64,000 nucleotides of DNA from Pseudomonas anuradhapurensis (GCF_014269225.2 NZ_CP077097.1:1370001-1434000); one strand, 5' to 3'; positions 1-9,090 are shown, numbered from the stretch's first letter. The notes: generated from the letters alone by a model not told the origin. Translations and numbers: made by a program.

Positions 1-2
1 CC

Positions 3-191
3 TATGCGGTGACGGCCAACCGCGAACAGCTGCGGGCCCAGCTTGGCCTGGCCAGGCTGCAGGAGCTACCGGCCGAACAGGCACCGGCGTTGCCAACCCC
101 GCCAGCTGCGGCTGCTGGGGCGGGCGTGCCACCCGCCGCGCCGGCCCAGCCTGCGCTGGCGCCGTTCGACGGCCTGCGTTTTCGCTGGTAA
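3..191 (+). CDS. DUF2066 domain protein, C-terminal end only
   Basis: Reading frame open from the window edge to a TAA at 189-191, giving the last 62 residues, rich in Ala and Pro, ending in GLRFRW. There is no domain motif in this fragment. I call DUF2066 from position alone: in pseudomonads a DUF2066 protein precedes the PerM-like permease and hda. The gene ends 15 bases before the next start, so the two are probably co-transcribed. The 5' part lies outside the window. Function unknown. Confidence 0.5.
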   Translation, partial: YAVTANREQLRAQLGLARLQELPAEQAPALPTPPAAAAGAGVPPAAPAQPALAPFDGLRFRW

Positions 192-206
192 GGGGATGCA
201 CATACC

Positions 207-1280
207 ATGACCGACGTACGCCGTTGGATCTGGCTGGGCGTTGCCTTGCTGGTTGCCGTGCTGCTTTATAGCCTGCACAACATCCTCACCCCATTCCTGA
301 TCGGTATCCTGCTGGCTTACCTGGCCGACCCTCTGGTCGACCGCCTTGAACGCCTGGGGCTGTCGCGCACCTGGGGCGTGATCGTGGTGTTCGGCTTGTT
401 CACACTACTGTTGCTGGCCTTGCTGCTGGTGCTGGTGCCGCTGCTGGCCAAGCAGCTGGTGCGCCTCTACGAGCTGGCGCCACAGATGCTCGACTGGCTC
501 GAACACGTGGCCCTGCCCTGGGTGCAGAGCCGCCTGGGCCTGGCTGACGGTTTTTGGAAATTCGACCGGATCAAGGCTGCCATCGGCAGCCACATGGGCC
601 AGACTACCGACATGGTCGGCATGCTGCTGTCGCATGCCACAGCTTCAGGCCTGGCGCTGATGGCCTGGCTGGCCAACATGGTGCTGATCCCGGTAGTGGG
701 CTTCTATTTGCTGCGCGACTGGGACCGGATGATGGCCAAGCTGCGTGGCCTGCTACCGCGCCAGCGCGAGCCGCAAGTGATGGGCCTGGCGGGCGAATGC
801 CATGAAGTGCTGGGGGCGTTCGTGCGTGGGCAATTGATGGTGATGCTGGCCCTGGGGGTCATCTATTCGGCCGGGCTGATGCTGGTGGGGCTGGAGCTGG
901 GGCTGCTGATCGGCATGCTCGCCGGGCTGGCGGCCATCGTGCCGTACATGGGCTTCGTCATCGGCATCGGCGCGGCCCTGGTGGCGGGACTGTTCCAGTT
1001 CGCTGGCGACTTGTATCCGATGCTGGGCATCGTTGCGGTGTTCATGGTCGGCCAGGCGCTGGAAGGCATGGTGCTGACGCCGTTGCTGGTGGGTGACCGC
1101 ATCGGCCTGCACCCGGTGGCGGTGATCTTCGCCATCCTGGCCGGCGGTGAACTGTTCGGCTTCACCGGCGTGCTGCTGGCGCTGCCGGTGGCGGCGGTGA
1201 TCATGGTGTTGCTGCGGCATGTGCACGACCTGTACAAGGAATCGGAGATGTATGCCGGGGGCGTTGACCCGGAGCTTTGA
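207..1280 (+). CDS. AI-2E family transporter (PerM-like permease)
   Basis: Protein of 357 residues, the usual size for the PerM/YdiK/AI-2E exporter family. It has an N-terminal pair of hydrophobic segments (about residues 8-28 and 30-75 with a short break), a soluble middle region (about 80-150), and several membrane segments in the C-terminal half, including a stretch rich in Gly and Leu around 215-320. The family name comes from TqsA, but most members have no proven substrate, so export of autoinducer should not be assumed. An AAGGGG ribosome site precedes the ATG. It sits between the DUF2066 gene and hda, the standard pseudomonad order. Confidence 0.85.
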   Translation: MTDVRRWIWLGVALLVAVLLYSLHNILTPFLIGILLAYLADPLVDRLERLGLSRTWGVIVVFGLFTLLLLALLLVLVPLLAKQLVRLYELAPQMLDWLEHVALPWVQSRLGLADGFWKFDRIKAAIGSHMGQTTDMVGMLLSHATASGLALMAWLANMVLIPVVGFYLLRDWDRMMAKLRGLLPRQREPQVMGLAGECHEVLGAFVRGQLMVMLALGVIYSAGLMLVGLELGLLIGMLAGLAAIVPYMGFVIGIGAALVAGLFQFAGDLYPMLGIVAVFMVGQALEGMVLTPLLVGDRIGLHPVAVIFAILAGGELFGFTGVLLALPVAAVIMVLLRHVHDLYKESEMYAGGVDPEL

Positions 1281-1441
1281 GGCCAGGCCGCTCCTACACG
1301 GCGCGCAGACCCTATTTGGCACGCAACTCCTTGATTTAGCTTGTGCTATCGGTTGCCGCGATTGTGCACCCCGCGTTGCGGGTATAGACTTTGCAGATTG
1401 TTCACCAAAGGCCCCCTGCGGTCCTGCGACCGCCCGCGAGC

Positions 1442-2149
1442 ATGAAACCACCGATCCAGTTGCCCCTGGGTGTGCGCCTGCGCGATGACGCCACCTTCAT
1501 CAACTACTATCCGGGCGCCAATGCTGCGGCATTGGGTTACGTCGAGCGGCTATGCGAAGCCGACGCCGGCTGGACCGAGAGCCTTATCTACCTGTGGGGC
1601 AAGCAGGGTGTTGGCCGTAGCCACCTGCTGCAGGCTGCCACCCACCGCTTCCAGCAACGCGGCGAGCCTGCCGTGTACCTGCCCCTGGCACAATTGCTCG
1701 ACCGCGGCGTCGAGTTGCTCGACTACCTGGCCCAGTACGAACTGGTGTGCATCGACGACTTGCATGTAATCGCCGGCAAGGCTGACTGGGAAGAGGCCAT
1801 GTTCCACCTGTTCAACCGCCTGCGTGACAGCGGTCGACGGCTGCTGCTGGCGGCCTCGGCGTCGCCGCGCGAGCTGCCGATCAAGCTGCCCGACCTGAAG
1901 TCGCGGCTGACCCTGGCCCTGGTGTTCCAAATGCGTGGCCTGTCCGATGAAGACAAGCTGCGCGCCCTGCAATTGCGTGCTTCGCGCCGCGGTCTGCACC
2001 TTACCGACGAAGTCGGCCACTTCATCCTTACCCGTGGCGCACGCAGCATGAGCGCCCTGTTCGACCTGCTCGAACGCCTCGACCAGGCCTCATTGCAGGC
2101 ACAACGTAAGCTGACCATCCCGTTCCTCAAGGAAACCCTGGGCTGGTAA
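1442..2149 (+). CDS. hda: Hda, DnaA regulatory inactivator
   Basis: Protein of 235 residues made of a single AAA+ domain homologous to the ATPase domain of DnaA. With the DNA-loaded sliding clamp, Hda promotes hydrolysis of DnaA-ATP and so limits re-initiation of replication. The modified Walker A, GKQGVGRSH at residues 53-61, has Arg where most P-loops have Lys, as is normal in Hda. Walker B is LVCIDDLH near 100-108. The N-terminal IQLPLGVRL (residues 5-13) resembles the clamp-binding motif of the family. I chose the ATG at 1442 because this motif must lie near the N-terminus; an upstream in-frame start at 1391 would add 17 unlikely residues. Confidence 0.9.
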   Translation: MKPPIQLPLGVRLRDDATFINYYPGANAAALGYVERLCEADAGWTESLIYLWGKQGVGRSHLLQAATHRFQQRGEPAVYLPLAQLLDRGVELLDYLAQYELVCIDDLHVIAGKADWEEAMFHLFNRLRDSGRRLLLAASASPRELPIKLPDLKSRLTLALVFQMRGLSDEDKLRALQLRASRRGLHLTDEVGHFILTRGARSMSALFDLLERLDQASLQAQRKLTIPFLKETLGW

Positions 2150-2275
2150 GTGCCGAAAACGCTGGGCCAGAGCGGCAAAACAAAAAAGTCACATCTTTTT
2201 CGATAAAATTTGCAAATGGCCATGATAGAGGGCATAGTTTCATCCTTCTAAAGGATTACAGACACGGTCGTGCCC

Positions 2276-2926
2276 ATGCTGAAGCGCTTCGCACCCCTCG
2301 TGCCACTCGCACTCGTGACCCTGCTTTTTGGCTGTGCGGCCCATGGCCCGGCTTCTCATTCCGAGCAGCAGCCCCAGGATCACACCCCGATCGCCGCAGA
2401 ATCGGCGTTCAAGGCCAAAGCCTCGTCCTCGTCGGTATTCGGCGAGCCGGAAGAGCTGGCCACCGAAGATGACCTGGAGGCGTTCTCCAGCAGCAAGCCT
2501 TACCAGTTGCCAGTCTTGGCTGACAGCATTCTCGAGCGTGGCATGTCGCTGATCGGCACCCGCTACCGCTTCGGCGGCACCTCGGAGAAATCCGGCTTCG
2601 ACTGCAGTGGTTTCATCGGCTACCTGTTCCGCGAAGAGGCGGGCGTGACCCTGCCGCGTTCGACGCGGGAAATGATCAACGTCGATGCCCCGAAAGTGGC
2701 GCGCAACAAGCTCAAGCCAGGCGACCTGCTGTTCTTCAGCACCAACGGCCGCGGCCGCGTCAGCCATGCCGGCATCTACCTGGGTGACAACCAGTTCATC
2801 CACTCCAGCAGCCGCCGCAGCGGTGGCGTGCGCATCGACAGCCTCGGTGACCGCTACTGGAGCAAGACCTTCATCGAAGCCAAGCGTGCCTTGGCCATGG
2901 CGCCGACCAATATCGCGCGCAACTGA
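2276..2926 (+). CDS. NlpC/P60 family peptidase lipoprotein (first of two)
   Basis: Protein of 216 residues. Signal peptide MLKRFAPLVPLALVTLLFGC ends in a lipobox (LFGC), so it is probably a lipoprotein. After a low-complexity Ser/Glu linker, the NlpC/P60 domain starts near residue 85 with the catalytic Cys in GFDCSGF and the His in VSHAGIY. Such enzymes cut cell-wall peptides, usually at the D-Glu-diaminopimelate bond. A GTG at 2270 lies closer to the AAGGA at 2251-2255 and is an alternative start, adding two residues. A strong hairpin follows the stop (about 2948-2984). The next gene is a paralog. Confidence 0.85.
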   Translation: MLKRFAPLVPLALVTLLFGCAAHGPASHSEQQPQDHTPIAAESAFKAKASSSSVFGEPEELATEDDLEAFSSSKPYQLPVLADSILERGMSLIGTRYRFGGTSEKSGFDCSGFIGYLFREEAGVTLPRSTREMINVDAPKVARNKLKPGDLLFFSTNGRGRVSHAGIYLGDNQFIHSSSRRSGGVRIDSLGDRYWSKTFIEAKRALAMAPTNIARN

Positions 2927-2946
2927 TAGCAAAATGATGTACCCTG

Positions 2947-2986
2947 CCGCGGCGGCGATGCTTTGAAAAAAGCTCGCCGCCGTGCG
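2947..2986 (+). terminator. GC-rich hairpin between the two NlpC/P60 genes
   Basis: A stem of about nine pairs, CGGCGGCGA against TCGCCGCCG, with an A-rich loop follows the first NlpC/P60 gene. There is no clear U-tract after it, so it may act as a weak terminator or an RNA-stabilising element rather than a full intrinsic terminator. Confidence 0.35.
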
Positions 2987-3065
2987 CATTTATAGAAAGC
3001 GTCTAATCTAAATTCTCAACTCTTTTCGGCTGCGGCCCCGCGACCTCAGACAGGATGTTCTGGCC

Positions 3066-3599
3066 ATGGTAAAAATGGCGCGCTTCGCATTGATCTCCCT
3101 GGCGGCCTTGCTGGCTGCCTGCTCCAGCCGCGCGCCTGCGCCGGCCCCTGTGGTACAGCCACAGGTCACCTACAGTCAGCCCAGCCCATCGCCAATCGCC
3201 GACGACGTGTTGATACGTGCCATCGGCCTGGTGGGCACGCCTTATCGCTGGGGCGGCAATACCCCGGATTCCGGCTTCGACTGCAGTGGCTTGATCAAGT
3301 ATGTCTACCGGGATGCGGCTGGCATCAGCTTGCCGCGTTCGACGCGAGAGATGATTGTCATGCGTGCGCCGACAGTCGATGCCGGGTCGCTGCAGTCCGG
3401 TGACCTGGTGTTCTTTGCCACCGGCGGAGGTTCGCAGGTCAGTCATGCCGGCATCTATGTCGGGGAGGGGCGCTTCGTGCATGCACCTTCCACAGGCGGC
3501 ACGGTGCGCCTGGACTACCTGTCCAACAGCTACTGGGCCAAGGCCTACCTGCAGGCCAAGCGGGTGATCCCTTCGGGCCACCTGGCGCAGAATCCGTGA
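3066..3599 (+). CDS. NlpC/P60 family peptidase lipoprotein (second of two)
   Basis: Protein of 177 residues, a paralog of the preceding gene. A lipoprotein signal with lipobox near LLAAC (residues 15-19) is followed by an Ala/Pro linker and the NlpC/P60 domain. The catalytic Cys lies in GFDCSGL and the His in VSHAGIY. The core segments LPRSTREM and VSHAGIY are shared word for word with the first copy, which points to tandem duplication. Probable role: murein peptide trimming at the outer membrane or in the periplasm. The linker is much shorter than in the first copy, so the two may reach different depths in the envelope. Confidence 0.85.
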   Translation: MVKMARFALISLAALLAACSSRAPAPAPVVQPQVTYSQPSPSPIADDVLIRAIGLVGTPYRWGGNTPDSGFDCSGLIKYVYRDAAGISLPRSTREMIVMRAPTVDAGSLQSGDLVFFATGGGSQVSHAGIYVGEGRFVHAPSTGGTVRLDYLSNSYWAKAYLQAKRVIPSGHLAQNP

Positions 3600-3666
3600 A
3601 TGCCAGCCTGGCGCGGTCCTTGTAGGGGCGCGCCAGGTGCCGGCGCTGGTTCGCCCCCGGCAGGGC

Positions 3667-4974
3667 TCATCGGGCCTTGCTCACCCGCCAGATCACATTG
3701 CCGACATCATCGGCTACCAGCACTCCGCCGCGCCCGTCATTGATCACGCCCACCGGGCGCCCCATGGCCTCGCCACGGGCGTTGAGAAACCCGGTGAGCA
3801 GGTCCACGGGCTGGCCCGAGGGTGTTCCCGATGCGTCGAACGGCACGAAAATCACCTTGTAGCCGCTGTGTGGCTTGCGGTTCCACGAGCCGTGCTGACC
3901 AACGAATGCGCCCTGTTCGAAGGGGGCTGGTAGCCCACCTGGCTCGGCGAACGCCAGCCCCAGCGATGCCGTGTGTGGACCCACGGCATAGTCTGGTACC
4001 AGCGCCTGGGCCACCTTGTCGGGGTCAGGTGGTTGCACACGCTCGTCAATGTGCTGGCCGTAATAGCTATAGGGCCAGCCGTAGAAGCCACCTTCCTTCA
4101 CCGAAGTGATGTAGTCCGGTACCAGGTCGCTGCCGATCTCGTCGCGCTCATTGACCGCCGTCCACAGAACGCCGCTGTGTGGCTCCCAGGCCAACCCGTT
4201 GGGGTTGCGCAGGCCGGTGGCGAACAGGCGGTGCTGGCCACTGGCAGGGTCTACTTCCCAGATCGCGGCACGGTCTTGCTCCTTGTCCAGGCCGTTTTCA
4301 CCTACGTTGCTGTTGGAGCCCACCGTGACATAGAGCTTCTTGCCGTCGGGGCTGGCGATCACATTCTTGGTCCAGTGATGGTTCAGCGGGCCGCCGGGCA
4401 ACTCCGTCACCACATGACCCTCGCCGGTGATCTGCATTGCCCCTGGCTCATAATGGAAACGTAGCAACTTGTCGGTATCGGCTACGTAGAAGTCCTTGTT
4501 CACCAATGCCATGCCGAACGGTGAATTCAGGCCTTCGATGAAAGTACTGCGGATCTCTGCGATACCGTCATGATTGGCATCACGCAGCAGGGTAATGCGG
4601 TTGGCGCTGGGCACGCCTGCGCCTGCGCGTTTCATCACCTTCTGCATCACCCAACCACGCAGACCCTTGGCGTCTTCGGGTTTGGGAGGAGCGTTGGTTT
4701 CGGCTACCAGGACGTCGCCGTTGGGCAGTAGATAAAGCCAGCGGGGGTGGTCCAAACCGCTGGCGAACGCTTTCACCTGAGTGCCTGGTGCTGCTTCAGG
4801 CTTGACATCGTTGGGCCATCCCACTGCTGGGGCGATGTTTACGGTGGGCAGGATCGTTTTGGTTGGAGCAGGCAGTTGAGGGGTAGGGCCACTGCCATCG
4901 TGTACATCCAGCAGGGCGGTTTCGCCGCAGGCGGTCAGGCTGGCGACGAACAGCCAAGGCATCAAGTGTTTCAT
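3667..4974 (-). CDS. PQQ-dependent sugar dehydrogenase family (sorbosone dehydrogenase-like) lipoprotein
   Basis: Protein of 435 residues. The N-terminal signal ends in the lipobox LTAC, so it is probably lipid-anchored in the periplasm. The rest fits the six-bladed beta-propeller of soluble glucose/sorbosone dehydrogenases: LDHPRWLYLLPNGDVLVAE near residue 75, NHHWTKNV near 195, GLRNPNGLAWEP near 250 and GGVLVADD near the end. Family members use PQQ to oxidise sugars, but the substrate here cannot be read. The ATG at 4974 is chosen because GGAGA lies 10 bases upstream; an in-frame TTG at 4983 is less likely. It stands alone, convergent with the NlpC/P60 genes. Confidence 0.8.
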   Translation of the reverse strand: MKHLMPWLFVASLTACGETALLDVHDGSGPTPQLPAPTKTILPTVNIAPAVGWPNDVKPEAAPGTQVKAFASGLDHPRWLYLLPNGDVLVAETNAPPKPEDAKGLRGWVMQKVMKRAGAGVPSANRITLLRDANHDGIAEIRSTFIEGLNSPFGMALVNKDFYVADTDKLLRFHYEPGAMQITGEGHVVTELPGGPLNHHWTKNVIASPDGKKLYVTVGSNSNVGENGLDKEQDRAAIWEVDPASGQHRLFATGLRNPNGLAWEPHSGVLWTAVNERDEIGSDLVPDYITSVKEGGFYGWPYSYYGQHIDERVQPPDPDKVAQALVPDYAVGPHTASLGLAFAEPGGLPAPFEQGAFVGQHGSWNRKPHSGYKVIFVPFDASGTPSGQPVDLLTGFLNARGEAMGRPVGVINDGRGGVLVADDVGNVIWRVSKAR

Positions 4975-5059
4975 GGACGGCAATTCTCCGGAGAAGGCCT
5001 ATGGAACTGAGAAATCGGCGAAGTGCCTCGGGTTCCGGCAACCATTCAACTAATGTTGA

Positions 5060-5137
<78 letters not shown>

Positions 5138-5172
5138 GCTTTTCAGCGCGCGATAGTTCAGGCGCCGCCGAT

Positions 5173-5362
5173 TGCGACTTCAGGAGGCCGAGCGAAGGGC
5201 TTGCGGAGGGAGGTGACGGGCATGGATGCCCGTCAAGCGCTGAGGCCCCATGGATGGGGCCTGCAGCGCGTCCTCCCGGGAGCAAGCCCGTAGCGAGGGG
5301 ACCCCGGAGCGCAGCGTAGGGGCCGGATGATGGGAGCGGGCGGTTTTTGGTTACTTTTTGCC
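5173..5362. repeat. Left arm of a 190-base inverted-repeat element
   Basis: This arm is the reverse complement of 5578-5767, with an estimated identity of about 85-90 percent. It begins with GCGACTTCAGGAGG and ends with GGTTACTTTTTGCC. It contains its own short palindromes, such as GGGCATGGATGCCC. It has no convincing reading frame. The segment resembles non-coding repeats I remember as common between genes in Pseudomonas. Confidence 0.85.
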
Positions 5363-5577
5363 AAGACAAAAAGTAACCCGCCGTAAGGGCGGCAAGGTGA
5401 CTAAGTGCCGCCTTTGAAAATGAATGTTGACCTTGTTGTTGAAGCCTACGCCTGAAAGCGAAAAGCGAAAAGCGAAAAGCGGGATAGCGCTGGTTTTTAT
5501 CGCGCGCAAAGTCCATTGGCGATGGCGACGCTGACTCACCTTTTCGCCCTTACGGCGAGTCACTTTTTGCCAAACGC
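5363..5577. repeat. Centre of the inverted-repeat element
   Basis: The 215 bases between the two arms hold a further nested inverted pair (AAAAAGTAACCCGCCGTAAGGGCG near 5368 in shortened form AAAGTAACCCGCCGTAAGGG, against CGCCCTTACGGCGAGTCACT near 5535) and three copies of GCGAAAA near 5458-5480. No transposase or other gene is present. Confidence 0.6.
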
Positions 5578-5767
5578 GGCAAAAAGTAACCAAAAAACGC
5601 TGCGCTCCTATCATCCGGCCCCTACGCTGCGCTCCGGGGTTCCCTCACTCCGGCCTCGCTCCCGGGAGGACGCGCTGCAGGCCCCATCCATGGGGCCTCA
5701 GCGCTTGACGGGCATCCATGCCCGTCACCTCCCTCCGCAAGGCCTGCGTTCGGCCTCCTGAAGTCGC
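5578..5767. repeat. Right arm of the 190-base inverted-repeat element
   Basis: Reverse-complement partner of 5173-5362 and of exactly the same length. Differences are scattered substitutions and small patches, for example near 5640-5660, so the arms have drifted since they arose. It runs directly into the AAGATC/AAGAGC hexamer array. Confidence 0.85.
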
Positions 5768-5970
5768 GAAGATCAAGATCAAGATCAAGAGCAAGAGCAA
5801 GATCAAGATCAAGATCAAGATCAAGATCAAGATCAAGATCAAGATCAAGATCAAGAGCAAGAGCAAGAGCAAGAGCAAGAGCAAGAGCAAGAGCAAGAGC
5901 AAGAGCAAGAGCAAGAGCAAGAGCAAGAGCAAGAGCAAGAGCAAGAGCAAGAGCAAGAGCAAGAGCGAGA
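5768..5970. repeat. Hexanucleotide tandem array, units AAGATC then AAGAGC
   Basis: About 33 six-base units over 200 bases, first mostly AAGATC, with a short AAGAGC patch, then a long run of AAGAGC. The two unit types form blocks rather than alternating, as expected from slippage and local homogenisation. Translation gives only Lys/Ile/Ser or Leu repeats, so I treat it as non-coding. It is likely to vary in length between strains. Confidence 0.9.
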
Positions 5971-6100
5971 GTATGTCTCTGAGCTGAACGGCTGACAGGC
6001 ACCTCGTGGCGCAGGGCGTACCCACAGAACTCGGTTACCGGACGCAGCTCCACTCCCTGCGTTGGGCCGAATGCTGCTTTCCGGCTGAGATCAGTACAGA

Positions 6101-6679
6101 TCAAACCTGCTTGATCAGCAGCGCTACACCCGGAAAATACTGCCCCAGATCGTTATGCAGCTTGCGCAAGGCATACGGGAAGTACCAGGCAATCGCGCAA
6201 GCGGTGTGTTTCTGCAAGTCGTCGACCAAGTCCTGCAGTTCCTCCGGGCTGGCATGCTGGCCAGCCTTCCATGGGCTGACGAAGAGCGCCCCAGCCCTCA
6301 ACTGACTGGGGCCGGCTACCTGGTGGGCAACAGCGGCGGTCTGCTGCAGGGGCCCCGCCATGTCCAGCCGGGCAATTTTTGGCCAGCGCTGGCTGACACT
6401 GAGGTACAACGCTTCGTCGGCACCGCGGATCAACAGGTCGCAGCGCCCTTCGAATTCCCCTTCATCACGCTGCTTCTTCCCCGCAAACTGCTGCAGCGCC
6501 GCCAGCTCGGCCTGCCAAGCCGCCGCGGCCAACAACCCGGCATTTGCCGCTGCGCCATGCCAGTGCGGCGCTTCGGCATCACCGGCAAACTGGTTGAAAC
6601 GGTCAATGCAGTCAACCCAGCGCTCCAGCACAGGGCTTAGAAACTCAAGGCGCGGGTTTCTGATGATCTGGCCTCGCAT
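6101..6679 (-). CDS. Conserved-looking hypothetical protein, 192 residues
   Basis: A good ribosome site (AGGAGAG, 7 bases before ATG) and normal codon use support a real gene. I do not recognise the family. The protein is soluble, with no signal peptide or membrane segment. The N-terminal half is Ala-rich and helical, with Trp and His (HWHGAAA, near 40). The central segment GRCDLLIRGADEALYLSV (about 84-101) reads as a beta hairpin. The C-terminal part has SPWKAGQHASPEELQDL and ends in a hydrophobic strand (VALLIKQV). It lies between the repeat element and the cobalamin riboswitch and is divergent from the cob operon, with nothing tying it to cobalamin. Confidence 0.7.
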   Translation of the reverse strand: MRGQIIRNPRLEFLSPVLERWVDCIDRFNQFAGDAEAPHWHGAAANAGLLAAAAWQAELAALQQFAGKKQRDEGEFEGRCDLLIRGADEALYLSVSQRWPKIARLDMAGPLQQTAAVAHQVAGPSQLRAGALFVSPWKAGQHASPEELQDLVDDLQKHTACAIAWYFPYALRKLHNDLGQYFPGVALLIKQV

Positions 6680-6857
6680 GCGGCACTCTCCTGTTGTTGT
6701 TGTAATCGCATTTGGCTACAAATGATGGCTATGTGATATCACTGTGTGCAGTACAGCACAACCCGATGAATTGGCCATTACCGGGGCGGTACCTGTTCGC
6801 CTGCAAAGCAGCCCGCTTCGATTGACGCTCCTGATACAACCCACTAACCTTCGCGCG

Positions 6858-7062
6858 TGTTTCAGGTGTCCTGCCAGCGCTGTCTGGGCAGGGTGAAACT
6901 GGGAAGCCGGTGGGCGCCAGCAAGGTGCGAGTCCGGCGCTGCCCCCGCAACGGTAGGTGAGACGCGGCCGCGCAGGGCCACTGGGTGCCAGCATCCGGGA
7001 AGGCGCGCTGGCCTGGGCCGAGGCCCGCTCACAAGCCCGGAGACCGGCCTGATACTGCCAAC
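6858..7062 (+). promoter_or_regulatory. Adenosylcobalamin riboswitch
   Basis: The hallmarks of the B12 aptamer are present in order: GTGAAACTGGGAAGCCGGTG (6891-6910), GCTGCCCCCGCAACGGTA (about 6938-6955), the B12-box core GCCACTG (6977-6983), GGGAAGGCG, and the closing AGCCCGGAGACCGGCC (7034-7049). It lies about 125 bases before cobO, so cobalamin should repress the whole cob operon. Between aptamer and gene, GCATCAC and GTGATGC (about 7064-7082) form a strong hairpin with GGAG in its loop that may belong to the expression platform. I cannot tell whether control is transcriptional or translational. Confidence 0.92.
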
Positions 7063-7186
7063 GGCATCACGGAGGGTGATGCGCGGTGCACCGTGGCTGA
7101 CGGCCATGGCTCCTGCGCGTTCTCCGTTTGCCCGCCTATTACCTGTCGCCGCGCGTTGCCGGGGTGCCAGCCAGCGGAGAACCCTG

Positions 7187-7798
7187 ATGAGCGAGACTAC
7201 CGAACGCGACGAACGCCACCTGGCGCGCATGCAGCGCAAGAAAGCGATCATCGACGAACGTATCGCCAATTCCCCCAACGAATGCGGCCTGCTGCTGGTG
7301 CTGACCGGCAATGGCAAGGGCAAGAGCAGCTCGGCCTTCGGCATGCTCGCGCGCGCCCTGGGCCATGGCATGCAGTGCGGTGTGGTGCAGTTCATCAAGG
7401 GCCGCAACAGCACCGGCGAAGAGCTGTTCTTCCGGCGCTTTCCGGAGCAGGTGCGTTACCACGTGATGGGCGAGGGCTTTACCTGGGAAACCCAGGACCG
7501 CCAACGCGACATTGCCGCCGCCGAAGCAGCCTGGGCCGTGTCGCGTCAGTTGCTGCAGGACCCGGGCGTACAGTTCGTGGTGCTGGATGAGCTGAACATC
7601 GCCCTCAAGCATGGCTACCTCGACCTTGACCAGGTGCTGGCCGACATCCAGGCGCGCCCGCCGATGCAGCATGTGATCGTGACTGGCCGCGCCGCCAAAC
7701 CGGAAATGATCGAACTGGCCGACACCGTGACCGAGATGGGCATGCTCAAGCACGCGTTCCAGGCCGGTATCCGCGCACAGAAGGGCGTCGAACTGTGA
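7187..7798 (+). CDS. cobO: Cob(I)yrinic acid a,c-diamide adenosyltransferase
   Basis: Protein of 203 residues, full length for CobO/BtuR/CobA. It transfers the adenosyl group of ATP to cobalt(I) corrinoids, giving the Co-C bond of adenosylcobalamin. The P-loop GNGKGKSS is at residues 41-48, VLDELN near 133 is the Walker-B-like strand, and VTGRAAKP follows near 165. First gene of the cob operon and first read after the riboswitch. The start has GGAGA six bases upstream. The stop overlaps the cobB start by four bases (GTGA), so translation is probably coupled. Confidence 0.95.
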   Translation: MSETTERDERHLARMQRKKAIIDERIANSPNECGLLLVLTGNGKGKSSSAFGMLARALGHGMQCGVVQFIKGRNSTGEELFFRRFPEQVRYHVMGEGFTWETQDRQRDIAAAEAAWAVSRQLLQDPGVQFVVLDELNIALKHGYLDLDQVLADIQARPPMQHVIVTGRAAKPEMIELADTVTEMGMLKHAFQAGIRAQKGVEL

Positions 7799-9090
7799 GC
7801 CAGCCCCGTCATTGCCCCGCCGTATTGATCGCGGCACCGGCCTCCGGCCAGGGCAAGACCACCGTCACCGCCGCCCTGGCCCGCCTGCACCGCAACCTCG
7901 GGCGCAAGGTGCGGGTGTTCAAGTGCGGGCCCGATTTCCTCGACCCGATGATCCTCGAACGGGCCAGCGGTGCGCCGGTCTACCAGCTGGATCTGTGGAT
8001 GATCGGTGCCGAGGAAAGTCGCCGTTTGTTGTGGGAGGCAGCCGCCGAGGCCGACCTGATTCTCATCGAAGGGGTGATGGGGCTGTTCGACGGTACCCCG
8101 TCCAGCGCCGACCTGGCCCGTCACTTCGGTGTCCCGGTGCTGGCGGTGATCGACGGCACGGCCATGGCCCAGACCTTCGGTGCCCTGGCCCTGGGCCTGG
8201 CACGCTACCAGGCCGATCTGCCATTCGCGGGTGTGCTGGCCAACCGGGTGGGCAGCCTGCGCCACGCACAATTGCTCGAAGGTAGCCTGACCGAAGGCTT
8301 GCGCTGGTATGGCGGTTTGTCCCGCGAGCGCGGCATCGAACTGCCCAGCCGCCACCTGGGGCTGGTCCAGGCCAGTGAACTGAATGACCTGGATGCCCGT
8401 CTGGACGCCGCTGCCGAAGCGCTCGGCGCTAGCTGCGACGCTGCCTTGCCACCGCCGGTGGCGTTCGCCGAACCCGTACCATACAGCTGCAACGCCTCGC
8501 TGGCTGGGGTGCGTATCGGCGTGGCGCGGGACGAAGCCTTTGCCTTCATCTATGGCGCCAATCTCGATTTGCTGCGCAAACTCGGTGCCCAACTCGAGTT
8601 CTTCTCGCCGTTGCATGATCGCGAACTGCCGACGGTGGACAGCCTGTACCTGCCGGGTGGTTATCCCGAGCTGCACCATCACGCCCTTGCCGCCAATGCG
8701 CCGATGAACGCGGCGATCCGGGCTCATCACGCCCAGGGCAAACCGTTGCTGGCCGAGTGCGGCGGCATGCTGTACCTGCTCGATGCCCTGACCGATGTGG
8801 CTGGCGAGCGTGCCGAGTTGCTCGGCCTGCTGCCCGGCGAAGCGACCATGCAGAAGCGCCTGGCGGCCCTGGCGCTGCAGGCGGTGGAACTCCCCGAAGG
8901 CACCTTGCGCGGGCACACCTATCACCATTCGCTGACCCGTACCGCGCTGGAACCGATCGCCCGTGGCCTGAGCCCCAACGGTGGGCGTGGCAATGAAGCG
9001 GTGTACCGCCTGGGGCGGCTGACGGCTTCCTACGTGCACTTCTACTTTCCCTCCAATCCGGATGCGGTGGCGGCGCTGTTGCGACCATGA
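7795..9090 (+). CDS. cobB: Cobyrinic acid a,c-diamide synthase
   Basis: Protein of 431 residues. CobB/CbiA amidates the a and c side chains of (hydrogeno)cobyrinic acid using glutamine and ATP. The N-terminal ATP-grasp-like dethiobiotin synthetase fold has the P-loop APASGQGKTT (residues 14-23). The C-terminal class I-like glutamine amidotransferase has its nucleophile at Cys322 (AECGGMLYLL) and a late His in GHTYHHS. The start is a GTG inside the cobO stop. The next gene, bluB, overlaps by four bases. Confidence 0.95.
   Translation: MSQPRHCPAVLIAAPASGQGKTTVTAALARLHRNLGRKVRVFKCGPDFLDPMILERASGAPVYQLDLWMIGAEESRRLLWEAAAEADLILIEGVMGLFDGTPSSADLARHFGVPVLAVIDGTAMAQTFGALALGLARYQADLPFAGVLANRVGSLRHAQLLEGSLTEGLRWYGGLSRERGIELPSRHLGLVQASELNDLDARLDAAAEALGASCDAALPPPVAFAEPVPYSCNASLAGVRIGVARDEAFAFIYGANLDLLRKLGAQLEFFSPLHDRELPTVDSLYLPGGYPELHHHALAANAPMNAAIRAHHAQGKPLLAECGGMLYLLDALTDVAGERAELLGLLPGEATMQKRLAALALQAVELPEGTLRGHTYHHSLTRTALEPIARGLSPNGGRGNEAVYRLGRLTASYVHFYFPSNPDAVAALLRP

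Noticed and set aside
5622..6104. Minus-strand frame with long Ala-Leu and Asp-Leu repeats
   Set aside because: It is the AAGAGC/AAGATC array read backwards, joined to the repeat arm; no homology or start signals.
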